Positions 1 to 5,468 of a DNA stretch of 6,448 nt are shown here, in pieces. The translations under genes were made by a program, and so were the position numbers. Source of the stretch: an uncultured Rhodanobacteraceae bacterium (lineage in GTDB: Bacteria; Pseudomonadota; Gammaproteobacteria; Xanthomonadales; Rhodanobacteraceae); the NCBI GenBank assembly GCA_937902695.1, contig CALFNI010000382.1, positions 1-6,448 on the forward strand, given 5' to 3'. The notes beneath the pieces are model-generated. The model had not been told where the DNA came from. It ran no database searches and saw only the letters and a list, made by a program, of their open reading frames with translations. Each line of letters starts with the position of its first letter. Within the stretch, counting starts at the first letter, position 1.

Positions 1-914
1 GCCAGTTCGCGATCAGCGTGACCGGCGTCGGCCGTTTCCGCGTGTCGTGCTTCTATCAGCGCAACTGCGTCGGCATGGTGCTGCGTCGTATTGAAACGCG
101 CATCCCGACCATCGAGGAACTGAACCTGCCGCCGATCATCAAGTCGCTGGCGATGACCAAGCGCGGCATCATCATCTTCGTCGGCGCGACCGGCACCGGC
201 AAGTCCACCTCGCTGGCCGCGATGATCGGCTACCGCAACCAGAATTCGACCGGCCACATCATCACGATCGAGGACCCGATCGAATACGTGCACAAGCACG
301 AGGGCTGCATCATCACCCAGCGCGAACTCGGCATCGACACCGATACCTGGGAGAACGCGCTGAAGAACACGCTGCGCCAGGCCCCGGACGTGATCATGAT
401 CGGCGAGGTGCGCACGCGCGAGACGATGGAACACGCAGTCAACTTCTCCGAGACCGGCCACCTTTGCCTGTGCACGCTGCACGCGAACAACGCGAACCAG
501 GCGATGGACCGCATCATCCATTTCTTCCCGTCGGACCGCCGCGAACAGCTGTTCATGGACCTGTCGCTGAACCTCAAGGGCGTGGTCGCGCAGCAGCTGA
601 TCCCGACGCCGGACGGCAAGGCGCGCCGCGTCGCGATGGAAGTCATGCTCGGCACGCCGCTCGTCGCCGATTACATCCGCCAGGGCGAGATCCACAAGCT
701 GAAGGACGTCATGAAGGAATCGACGAACCTCGTCATGCGCACGTTCGACCAGAGCCTCTTCGAGCTCTACCAGGACGGCGAGATCAGCTACGAGGATGCG
801 CTTCGCCACGCCGACTCGGCGAACGAGGTGCGCCTCAAGATCAAGCTCGCGCAGGGCGGCGATGCGCATACGCTGTCGCAGGGCCTGGACGGCGTGGAGC
901 TCGTCGAGAGCTGA
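1..914 (+). CDS. pilU: PilU, type IV pilus retraction ATPase (5'-truncated by window edge)
   Basis: PilU is a hexameric secretion-type ATPase at the inner-membrane base of the type IV pilus. It works with PilT to depolymerise the pilus during twitching. The reading frame is open to the window edge (first whole codon at 3, reading QFAISV), so the GTG at 18 is not the real start. About 70-85 N-terminal residues are probably missing, given a usual PilU length near 380. Counting from that GTG codon, the Walker A motif GATGTGKST is at residues 56-64 (Lys62), the Asp box IEDPIEY at 84-90, Walker B with IMIGEVR around 126-132 (Glu130), and the His box GHLCLCTLHANNA around 147-159. The segments RRIETRIPTIEELNLPP and NSTGHIITIEDPIEY, and the tail ending in TLSQGLDG, fit PilU rather than PilT. 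The gene ends with TGA at 912-914. PilT would be expected just upstream, outside the window. Confidence 0.95.
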   Translation, partial: QFAISVTGVGRFRVSCFYQRNCVGMVLRRIETRIPTIEELNLPPIIKSLAMTKRGIIIFVGATGTGKSTSLAAMIGYRNQNSTGHIITIEDPIEYVHKHEGCIITQRELGIDTDTWENALKNTLRQAPDVIMIGEVRTRETMEHAVNFSETGHLCLCTLHANNANQAMDRIIHFFPSDRREQLFMDLSLNLKGVVAQQLIPTPDGKARRVAMEVMLGTPLVADYIRQGEIHKLKDVMKESTNLVMRTFDQSLFELYQDGEISYEDALRHADSANEVRLKIKLAQGGDAHTLSQGLDGVELVES

Positions 915-919
915 AAAGC

Positions 920-1025
920 CGGGATTCTGGATTCGGGATCCGCTTTGCGACGGCGCGGGGAATGAGAGAATAGGCATCGGTGTGCCGCGCCTTTGTCGAA
1001 TCCCCAATCACCATCCCGAATCGCC
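920..1025. repeat. Inverted pair of GGATTCGGGAT-type short intergenic repeats
   Basis: The pilU-methyltransferase gap holds two clusters of a GGGATTC-like unit in opposite orientations. The left cluster (921-939) reads gggattc, tggattc, gggat. The right cluster (997-1023) is the reverse complement type: cgaatcccc, aatcaccatcccgaatcg. Positions 930-939 (gattcgggat) match the reverse complement of 1013-1022 exactly over 10 bases. Positions 921-927 match the reverse complement of 998-1004 over 7 bases. The spacer is about 57 bases. I recall similar GGGATT/CGGGATT runs as common dispersed intergenic repeats in Xanthomonadaceae; that is memory, not shown here. The right cluster runs up to the methyltransferase start, so the first codons of a longer gene model would be repeat-encoded. 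The 10-base arms could form a long-loop hairpin. Confidence 0.6.
945..972 (+). promoter_or_regulatory. Possible weak sigma70-like promoter for the methyltransferase gene
   Basis: TTGCGA at 945-950 and AGAATA at 967-972 are separated by 16 bases, giving a rough -35/-10 pair inside the 114-base gap after pilU. The first box matches TTGACA at 4 of 6 positions, and the second is a poor match to TATAAT. The A-rich stretch around 961-972 stands out against the GC-rich surroundings, which is the main reason for listing it. The gene could equally be read through from pilU. Confidence 0.2.
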
Positions 1026-1028
1026 GCT

Positions 1029-2585
1029 TTGAACGACCTCGATCACCTACGCCGCGTCTGGCAGACGCTCGGCCGCGACGATCCGCTGTGGGCGGTGCTG
1101 TCGCAGGCCGACAAGCGCGGCCGCCGCTGGAAGCCCGACGAGTTCCTCGCGACCGGGCGCGCCGAGATCGAGACGCAGCTCCACATGGTCGCCGCGCGAG
1201 GCTTTCCGGCCGGCCACGCGCTAGCGCTCGATTTCGGCTGCGGCGCCGGACGGCTGACGCGCGCGCTCGCGCCGCATTTCGAGCGCGTGATCGGCGTCGA
1301 CGTCTCGGCGAGCATGCTCGACGCGGCGCGCGCGCTGAATGCGGACGTCGCCAACGTCGAGTTTCGCGAAAACGCCTCATCGAAGCTCGAAGGCATCGCC
1401 GCCGCGAGCGTCGACTTCGTCTTCTCGATCATGACGCTGCAGCACATTCCGGCCTCGCTGGCCGAAGGGTACGTCGACGAGTTCTTCCGCGTGCTCGCGC
1501 CGGGCGGCGTCGCCTCGTTCCACTTCGTGGCCGAGCCCGACGAGACGCTGCGCGGCAAGGTCTTCGCGCGCGTGTCGAATCGCTGGCTCAATCCGCTGCG
1601 CCGGCTCGCATGGCGGCGCCAGGCCGTGTTCGAGATGCACGCGCTCGACGAAGCCAGGCTCATGAAGTCGCTCGATCGCCATCCGCACCTGCGTCTCCTG
1701 GAGGCGCTGGTGGATGCGTCGGCGGGTCCGGGCTGGCGCGGCCGGCGCTGGTACGTCGTCAACGACGACGAAGTGCCGGTCGAAGTCTCGGCGCGCGGCT
1801 ATCGCATGTACGCGCGCGCGAGCGACGTCGCGATCGGCGCGCCCTTGATCGCAGGCTTCGGGCACGACGCAAACGTCGACGCGGCGCTCCGCGCGCACCT
1901 GAAGCCGGGCGCGACGTTCCTCGATATCGGCGCGAACATCGGCGTATTCACCGCGCTCGGCGCGAGCGTCGTGGGCTCGCAAGGCCGCGTCGTGGCGGTC
2001 GAGCCGATCGCGCGCAACGTCGAGCTCATCGAGCGCGCGTGCCGCAGCAACGGCTTCGATCAGGTGCGCATCCTGCGCGCCGCGGCGTCGGATCGCGCCG
2101 GCACGGTCGAGCTTCGCACCGAGGGGAGCACGTCGAATGCGGCGACGCCGGCGGCGGCCGGCGAGCGTTTGCGTGCCGAGACCGGATCGACCGTGCGCGT
2201 GCCGGCCGTGGTGCTCGACGACGCGCTGGCCGATCTCGACGGGCGCGCGCTCGACCGGCTCGATCTCGTCAAGATCGACGTCGCCGGCATGGAGCCGCGC
2301 GCGCTGCGCGGGCTCGCGCGGACGATCGAGCGCTTCCAGCCGCTGCTGATCAGCGAGTTCCATCCGTGGGCGATCGAGCGCGCGACCGGCGAGTCGCCGC
2401 TCGATTTCCTCGAGTGGCTGTCGGAGTGGTACGGGCGCATCAGTGTGCTGCACCGCGACGGCAGCACCGAGGATTTCACCGACGCCGGCGCGGTCATGCT
2501 CGCGTGGCGGCGCGTCAACGAGGCGGCGGGCATGGATGGGCGCGTGCATCTCGATCTGCTGTTTCATCCGCGCCCGCGGCCGTGA
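1029..2585 (+). CDS. Two-domain SAM-dependent methyltransferase (class I domain + FkbM-family domain)
   Basis: A protein of about 518 residues carrying two SAM-binding Rossmann methyltransferase domains. Numbered from the TTG at 1029, domain 1 has motif I LDFGCGAGRL at about 67-76, an acidic SAM-ribose motif GVDVSASML at 89-97, DFVFSIMTLQHIP at 129-141, and a post-motif RVLAPGGVASFHF at 154-166. Domain 2 is FkbM-like: FLDIGANIGVFT at 297-308, VVAVEP at 321-326, VKIDVAGME at 414-422, then RPLLISEFHPW-like sequence near 437-447. FkbM proteins are mostly sugar O-methyltransferases, but the substrate here is unknown. The usual IDVEG reads IDVAG (Ala419). Start choice: an in-frame stop lies at 963-965; the only upstream starts are TTG at 993 and TTG at 1029, neither with a clear ribosome site. 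I prefer 1029 because 996-1025 is repeat sequence and the family-like sequence begins at NDLDHLRRVWQTLG. The gene ends 3 bases before the pyrB stop on the other strand. Confidence 0.85.
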   Translation: MNDLDHLRRVWQTLGRDDPLWAVLSQADKRGRRWKPDEFLATGRAEIETQLHMVAARGFPAGHALALDFGCGAGRLTRALAPHFERVIGVDVSASMLDAARALNADVANVEFRENASSKLEGIAAASVDFVFSIMTLQHIPASLAEGYVDEFFRVLAPGGVASFHFVAEPDETLRGKVFARVSNRWLNPLRRLAWRRQAVFEMHALDEARLMKSLDRHPHLRLLEALVDASAGPGWRGRRWYVVNDDEVPVEVSARGYRMYARASDVAIGAPLIAGFGHDANVDAALRAHLKPGATFLDIGANIGVFTALGASVVGSQGRVVAVEPIARNVELIERACRSNGFDQVRILRAAASDRAGTVELRTEGSTSNAATPAAAGERLRAETGSTVRVPAVVLDDALADLDGRALDRLDLVKIDVAGMEPRALRGLARTIERFQPLLISEFHPWAIERATGESPLDFLEWLSEWYGRISVLHRDGSTEDFTDAGAVMLAWRRVNEAAGMDGRVHLDLLFHPRPRP

Positions 2586-2588
2586 TTG

Positions 2589-3542
2589 CTAGCGGTCGGC
2601 GAGCAATGCCGCCAGCACGGCCATCCGCACGAAGATTCCGTTCGCAACCTGCTCGAGGATGACCGACTGCGGCCCGTCGGCGACCGCGTCGGCGATCTCG
2701 ATGCCGCGGTTCATCGGGCCGGGGTGCATGACGAGCGCATCCTCGCGCGCTCTTGCGAGCCGCGCCGCGGTGAGGCCGTACGCGGCGAAATAATCGGCTT
2801 CGGCAAGGCCGAGCGCATCCTGCATGCGCTCCTTCTGGAGCCGCAGCATGATCACGACGTCGCTTCCGGCGAGCGCGGTGTCGAAGTCCTCGATGATGCG
2901 GCAGCCGGGGAATTCCGAGCGATCGGGCAGCAGCGCCGCGGGGCCGCAGATGCGGATCTCGCCGGCACCGAGCGCGGCGAGTCCGTCGATGTCTGAACGG
3001 GCCACGCGCGAGTGACGCACGTCGCCGCAGATCGTCACTTTGAGACCTTCAATGTCTTTTTTGTGATCGCGGATCGTAAGCAGATCGAGCAGGCCTTGCG
3101 TCGGATGCGCGTGGTTGCCGTCACCCGCGTTTACGATCGCGGCACGGCGCGCATGTGCCGCGCAGCGTGCGGGCGTGCCGTTGTCCTTGTGGCGCACGAT
3201 GAACGCGTCGGCTTCCATCGCTTCGAGCGTGGCGAGCGTGTCCTCGAGCGTCTCTCCCTTGTTCGTCGACGAGCGCGCGATGTCGAAGTTGATGACGGCG
3301 GCACCGAGCCGGCGCGCCGCGAGCTCGAAGCTCGTGCGCGTGCGCGTCGAGTCCTCGAAGAAGAGGTTCATGACCGTGCGGCCGGCGAGCAGCGGCGGCA
3401 GCTCGCCGTCGCGCCAGGTCTCGCGGAGCGCGGCAGCGCGGTCGAGCAGTCCGACGATGCGCTCGCGCCCGAGGCCGTTCAGCGTCAGCAGGTGGCGGAG
3501 GCGTCCCTTGGGGTCGATTTGCACGGCGTCGTTCGCGTTCAT
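2589..3542 (-). CDS. pyrB: Aspartate carbamoyltransferase catalytic chain
   Basis: Cytoplasmic enzyme joining carbamoyl phosphate to aspartate, the first committed step of pyrimidine synthesis. The 317-residue protein carries the carbamoyl-phosphate loop FFEDSTRTRTSFE at residues 61-73, the catalytic-loop lysine in STNKGET (Lys95), HPTQGLLDL at 146-154, the aspartate-domain segment GDVRHSRVARS at 173-183, MLRLQKERM at 232-240 and MHPGPMNRGIEI at 272-283. It is complete at both ends. The ATG overlaps the ruvX stop by 4 bases (ATGA), and no Shine-Dalgarno is seen before it, so translation is probably coupled to ruvX. It is the last gene of the leftward run and ends with TAG at 2589-2591, 3 bases from the convergent methyltransferase. 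Its length is nearer to the short class (about 310-317) than to the longer Pseudomonas class that needs an inactive dihydroorotase partner. Neither pyrR, pyrC' nor the regulatory pyrI is adjacent within the window. Confidence 0.97.
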   Translation of the reverse strand: MNANDAVQIDPKGRLRHLLTLNGLGRERIVGLLDRAAALRETWRDGELPPLLAGRTVMNLFFEDSTRTRTSFELAARRLGAAVINFDIARSSTNKGETLEDTLATLEAMEADAFIVRHKDNGTPARCAAHARRAAIVNAGDGNHAHPTQGLLDLLTIRDHKKDIEGLKVTICGDVRHSRVARSDIDGLAALGAGEIRICGPAALLPDRSEFPGCRIIEDFDTALAGSDVVIMLRLQKERMQDALGLAEADYFAAYGLTAARLARAREDALVMHPGPMNRGIEIADAVADGPQSVILEQVANGIFVRMAVLAALLADR

Positions 3543-3991
3543 GCGTCGGCAGAGGCGAGCCAGTTTTCGAGGATGACTTCGGCGGCGATGGCGTCGATCG
3601 CGTTCGCCTGCTTGCGCTTCGCGACGCCGGCTGCGCGCTGGCCGGCGAAGCGGCGCGCCGCCTCGTTCGACGTTAGGCGCTCGTCGACGAGCTTAACGTC
3701 GATGCCGTACCGCTGCCCGATCGAATCGGCGAACGCGCGCGCGGCGCGACTCATCGCCTGCTCGCCGCCGTCGAGGCGCAGCGGCAATCCCACGATGAGC
3801 GCGGCCGGCCGCCATTCGGCGACGAGCGCGTCGAGGCGGCGCCAGTCGGGCTCGGCGAAGTTGTTCACGGTGGTCAGCGCGCGTGCGCCGGAAAGTCGGT
3901 TGCCGACCGCGACGCCGATGACGCGGGTGCCGAAATCGAAGCCGAGCACGCTGGCGGACAGTGCCGCCGACGTGTCAGGCGTGTCCGGCAT
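3539..3991 (-). CDS. ruvX: RuvX/YqgF family pre-16S rRNA nuclease (putative Holliday junction resolvase)
   Basis: A 150-residue RNase H-fold protein of the YqgF/RuvX family. In E. coli, YqgF is essential and takes part in 5'-end processing of 16S rRNA; the older name is putative Holliday junction resolvase. The family's active-site pattern is intact: GFDFGTRVIGVAVGN at residues 17-31 with Asp19, IVGLPLRLDG at 66-75, VDERLTS at 102-108 with Glu104, and AIDAIAA at 131-137 with Asp133. The length is close to the family norm (about 140-150). The ATG at 3989-3991 lies inside the end of yqgE (17-base overlap) and has no obvious Shine-Dalgarno, which suggests translational coupling. Its own TGA overlaps the pyrB ATG. 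The yqgE-ruvX pairing is very widely conserved in proteobacteria. The first about 12 residues (DTPDTSAALSAS) are low complexity and may not be conserved. Confidence 0.95.
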   Translation of the reverse strand: MPDTPDTSAALSASVLGFDFGTRVIGVAVGNRLSGARALTTVNNFAEPDWRRLDALVAEWRPAALIVGLPLRLDGGEQAMSRAARAFADSIGQRYGIDVKLVDERLTSNEAARRFAGQRAAGVAKRKQANAIDAIAAEVILENWLASADA

Positions 3992-4538
3992 AGCTGGTGA
4001 GCTGGATCAGGTTGACGCCGACGATGTGCGCGGCGGCTTCCCAGCGCTCCTCGAGCGGTGTCGAGAAAAGGACTTCCTCCGACGCGGGCGCGGTCAGCCA
4101 CGCGTTGTCGCGAAGCTCCTGCTCGAGCTGGCCCGGGCTCCAGCCCGAATAGCCGAGCGTCACGATCGCATTGCGCGGGCCCTCGCCGGAGGCCATCGCG
4201 ACGAGGATGTCGCGCGAGGTCGTCACGCTGAGCCGGTCGGAGATGCGGAACGAGGATTCCCATTCGCCCTGCGGCGAGTGCAGCACGAAGCCGCGCTCGG
4301 GCTGCATCGGGCCGCCGATCAGCACCGGCGCGTCGATGACTTCGGCGAGATCGCTCGTCATGTTCATCTGCGCGAGCACGTCGCCGAGCCGGTATTCGCT
4401 GAGCCGGTTGATCATGAGGCCCATCGCGCCGTCCTCGCCGTGCTGGCACAGGAAGGTGACGCCGCGCGCGAAGTTCGGATCGCGCAACGCGGGCATCGCG
4501 ATCAGGAGCTGGTTCGTCAGCGGGCTCGATTCGGCCAT
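3975..4538 (-). CDS. yqgE: YqgE/AlgH family protein (UPF0301)
   Basis: A 187-residue UPF0301 protein of typical length. Family hallmarks are NQLLIAMPAL at residues 9-18, the GAMGLMINR segment at 38-45, VLIGGPMQPERGFVLH at 72-87 and GYSGWSPGQLEQEL at 129-142. It has no signal peptide or membrane segment and is presumably cytoplasmic. The molecular function is not established. The name AlgH comes from an alginate-regulation phenotype in Pseudomonas, and a regulatory role is only inferred from such work. The start is the ATG at 4536-4538, with MAESSPLTNQLLIAMP matching how family members begin. There is no AG-rich ribosome site just upstream; instead a TAGAAT box sits 6 bases before the ATG. The 3' end overlaps ruvX by 17 bases. 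Confidence 0.95.
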   Translation of the reverse strand: MAESSPLTNQLLIAMPALRDPNFARGVTFLCQHGEDGAMGLMINRLSEYRLGDVLAQMNMTSDLAEVIDAPVLIGGPMQPERGFVLHSPQGEWESSFRISDRLSVTTSRDILVAMASGEGPRNAIVTLGYSGWSPGQLEQELRDNAWLTAPASEEVLFSTPLEERWEAAAHIVGVNLIQLTSYAGHA

Positions 4539-4544
4539 GGTGGG

Positions 4545-4550
4545 ATTCTA
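4545..4550 (-). promoter_or_regulatory. Candidate -10 box giving a leaderless yqgE transcript
   Basis: On the - strand TAGAAT (5 of 6 to TATAAT) ends 6 bases before the yqgE ATG. Initiation at the usual distance from a -10 box would fall on or next to the A of the start codon, giving an mRNA without a 5' leader. The lack of a Shine-Dalgarno upstream of yqgE fits this. No good -35 box is seen at 16-18 bases, so the promoter is uncertain. Confidence 0.35.
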
Positions 4551-4579
4551 CCGGACGGCGCTGAATGGGGTGTTGGAAT

Positions 4580-4593
4580 CGGCGTTAACGCCG
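4580..4593. repeat. Perfect 14-base palindrome in the tonB-yqgE gap
   Basis: CGGCGTTAACGCCG is its own reverse complement and lies in the 67-base spacer. As RNA it could fold as a 5-base-pair stem with a TTAA loop; as DNA it could be a dimeric protein operator. No T-tract follows on either strand, so it is not a convincing intrinsic terminator by itself. Confidence 0.45.
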
Positions 4594-4598
4594 AAAGT

Positions 4599-4619
4599 TG
4601 CGCAACTAGCGGTTGCGCA
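4599..4619 (-). promoter_or_regulatory. Hairpin over the tonB stop codon
   Basis: TGCGCAAC at 4599-4606 and GTTGCGCA at 4612-4619 are exact inverse complements separated by 5 bases (tagcg). In the - strand mRNA this is an 8-base-pair stem formed by the last three tonB codons, the TAG stop and the bases after it. The core AGTTGCGCAACT (4596-4607) is itself a palindrome. With the next palindrome about 6 bases further on, it could slow decay from the 3' end or partly terminate transcription between tonB and yqgE. There is no U-tract, so a standard terminator is not supported. Confidence 0.4.
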
Positions 4620-5466
4620 GGATGTCGCCCGGCAGGAACTGCCACGTGCGGCTGATGTACAGCTCGTCGACCTTTTCCTTGTCCTCGGGCAGCGCGGGAA
4701 ACGGTTCGGCGAGGTGGACGATGCGGATCGCCGCGTCGTCGAGCACCTTGTGGCCGCTCGACTGGATCACGTCGACGCTCTTGACGCGGCCGTCGCGCGT
4801 GAGGCCGACCGTCAGCACGAGCTGGCCGTGGAGCTGCTGGCGGCGCGCTTCGTCCGGATAGTTCAGGTTTCCGATGCGCTCGATGCGCGCGACCCATGCG
4901 CGCATGTAGGCGGCGAACTCGTATTCCTTGGTGTTCGCGCTGATGTATTTCCGCTTGGGCCGCTTGGCGTACTGCTCGGACTCGCGCTGGATCTCCTGCG
5001 TGAGCCTGGCCATTTCGAGCTTGCGCTGATCGTCCTCGCGCTCGACCGGCGCGGGCCGCGTCGGCGTATCGGGCTTGGCGGTGTCGGTGCGCACCGAGAA
5101 CTTCGAATGCTTCGTCGTCAGCATCTCGGCGTCGGTCGGCGGCTCGGGTCGGGGCGCACCGTTTTCGAGCTGGATCGGCGCGATGCCGGCGGTCGCTTTC
5201 GGAATGGCGCTGGAAAGCGCCTCCGACGGGCGTTTCGCCTTCTCTTCCGTGCCGCCGCCGGCGTTGTTCGCCTGGGCGAGGAAATCGGCCTTCTCGGGCG
5301 CCTCGCCGTTCGCCGACTGCACCAGGATCACATCGATCGTGGGCAGCTGCGGCGCGGGCTTCTCGTACTCGAACGTGAGGCCGAGCGCGAGCACGCCATG
5401 CGCGATCAGCGAAAACAGCAACGTGACGCCGAGACGGTCGGCGCTGCCGGTGCCGGGTGCAGCCAT
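4606..5466 (-). CDS. tonB: TonB-family energy-transducer-like protein, TonB3-like
   Basis: A 286-residue inner-membrane-anchored periplasmic protein. Residues 12-30 (LGVTLLFSLIAHGVLALGL) form the single N-terminal membrane helix. It contains S19-LIA-H23, matching the SxxxH pattern TonB uses to contact ExbB/ExbD. A periplasmic linker (about 35-145) is rich in Pro, Ala and charge but lacks the long Pro-Glu/Pro-Lys runs of classical TonB. A highly charged probable helix follows (about 145-174). The C-terminal TonB domain covers about 185-286, with the YPDEAR motif at 203-208, LVLTVGLTRDGRVKSVDVIQSSG at 216-238, and AEPFPALPED at 253-262. The position between gshB and yqgE is that of P. aeruginosa tonB3, which is required for twitching motility and pilus assembly; a similar role here is inference. 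The start is ATG, 2 bases after the gshB stop, with a weak GAAG site 5 bases upstream. No exbB/exbD is in view. Confidence 0.88.
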   Translation of the reverse strand: MAAPGTGSADRLGVTLLFSLIAHGVLALGLTFEYEKPAPQLPTIDVILVQSANGEAPEKADFLAQANNAGGGTEEKAKRPSEALSSAIPKATAGIAPIQLENGAPRPEPPTDAEMLTTKHSKFSVRTDTAKPDTPTRPAPVEREDDQRKLEMARLTQEIQRESEQYAKRPKRKYISANTKEYEFAAYMRAWVARIERIGNLNYPDEARRQQLHGQLVLTVGLTRDGRVKSVDVIQSSGHKVLDDAAIRIVHLAEPFPALPEDKEKVDELYISRTWQFLPGDILRNR

Positions 5467-5468
5467 GC

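Noticed and set aside
18..20. GTG as the start of pilU
   Set aside because: The frame is open to the window edge and the residues before it (QFAIS) match PilU, so the gene is truncated by the window.
920..1025. CRISPR array or insertion-sequence end
   Set aside because: The units are very short, imperfect and inverted, with no regular spacers, transposase or target-site duplication.
1377..2567. 396-codon open frame on the - strand, antisense to the methyltransferase
   Set aside because: Arg/Ala/His-rich sequence with no motif, opposite a gene with strong domain evidence.
980..2662. 560-codon open frame on the + strand overlapping the methyltransferase in another frame
   Set aside because: The translation is dominated by Arg and Ala runs with no recognisable motif, while the overlapping frame carries two clear SAM-binding sites. 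It is a GC-bias shadow.
4580..4619. Intrinsic terminator after tonB
   Set aside because: The stems are clear but no T-tract follows on the - strand, so only a possible regulatory or RNA-stability role is listed.
3012..4655. 547-codon open frame on the + strand, antisense to pyrB, ruvX and yqgE
   Set aside because: It spans three well-identified genes on the other strand and has no family-like motif. Long antisense frames are expected at this GC content.
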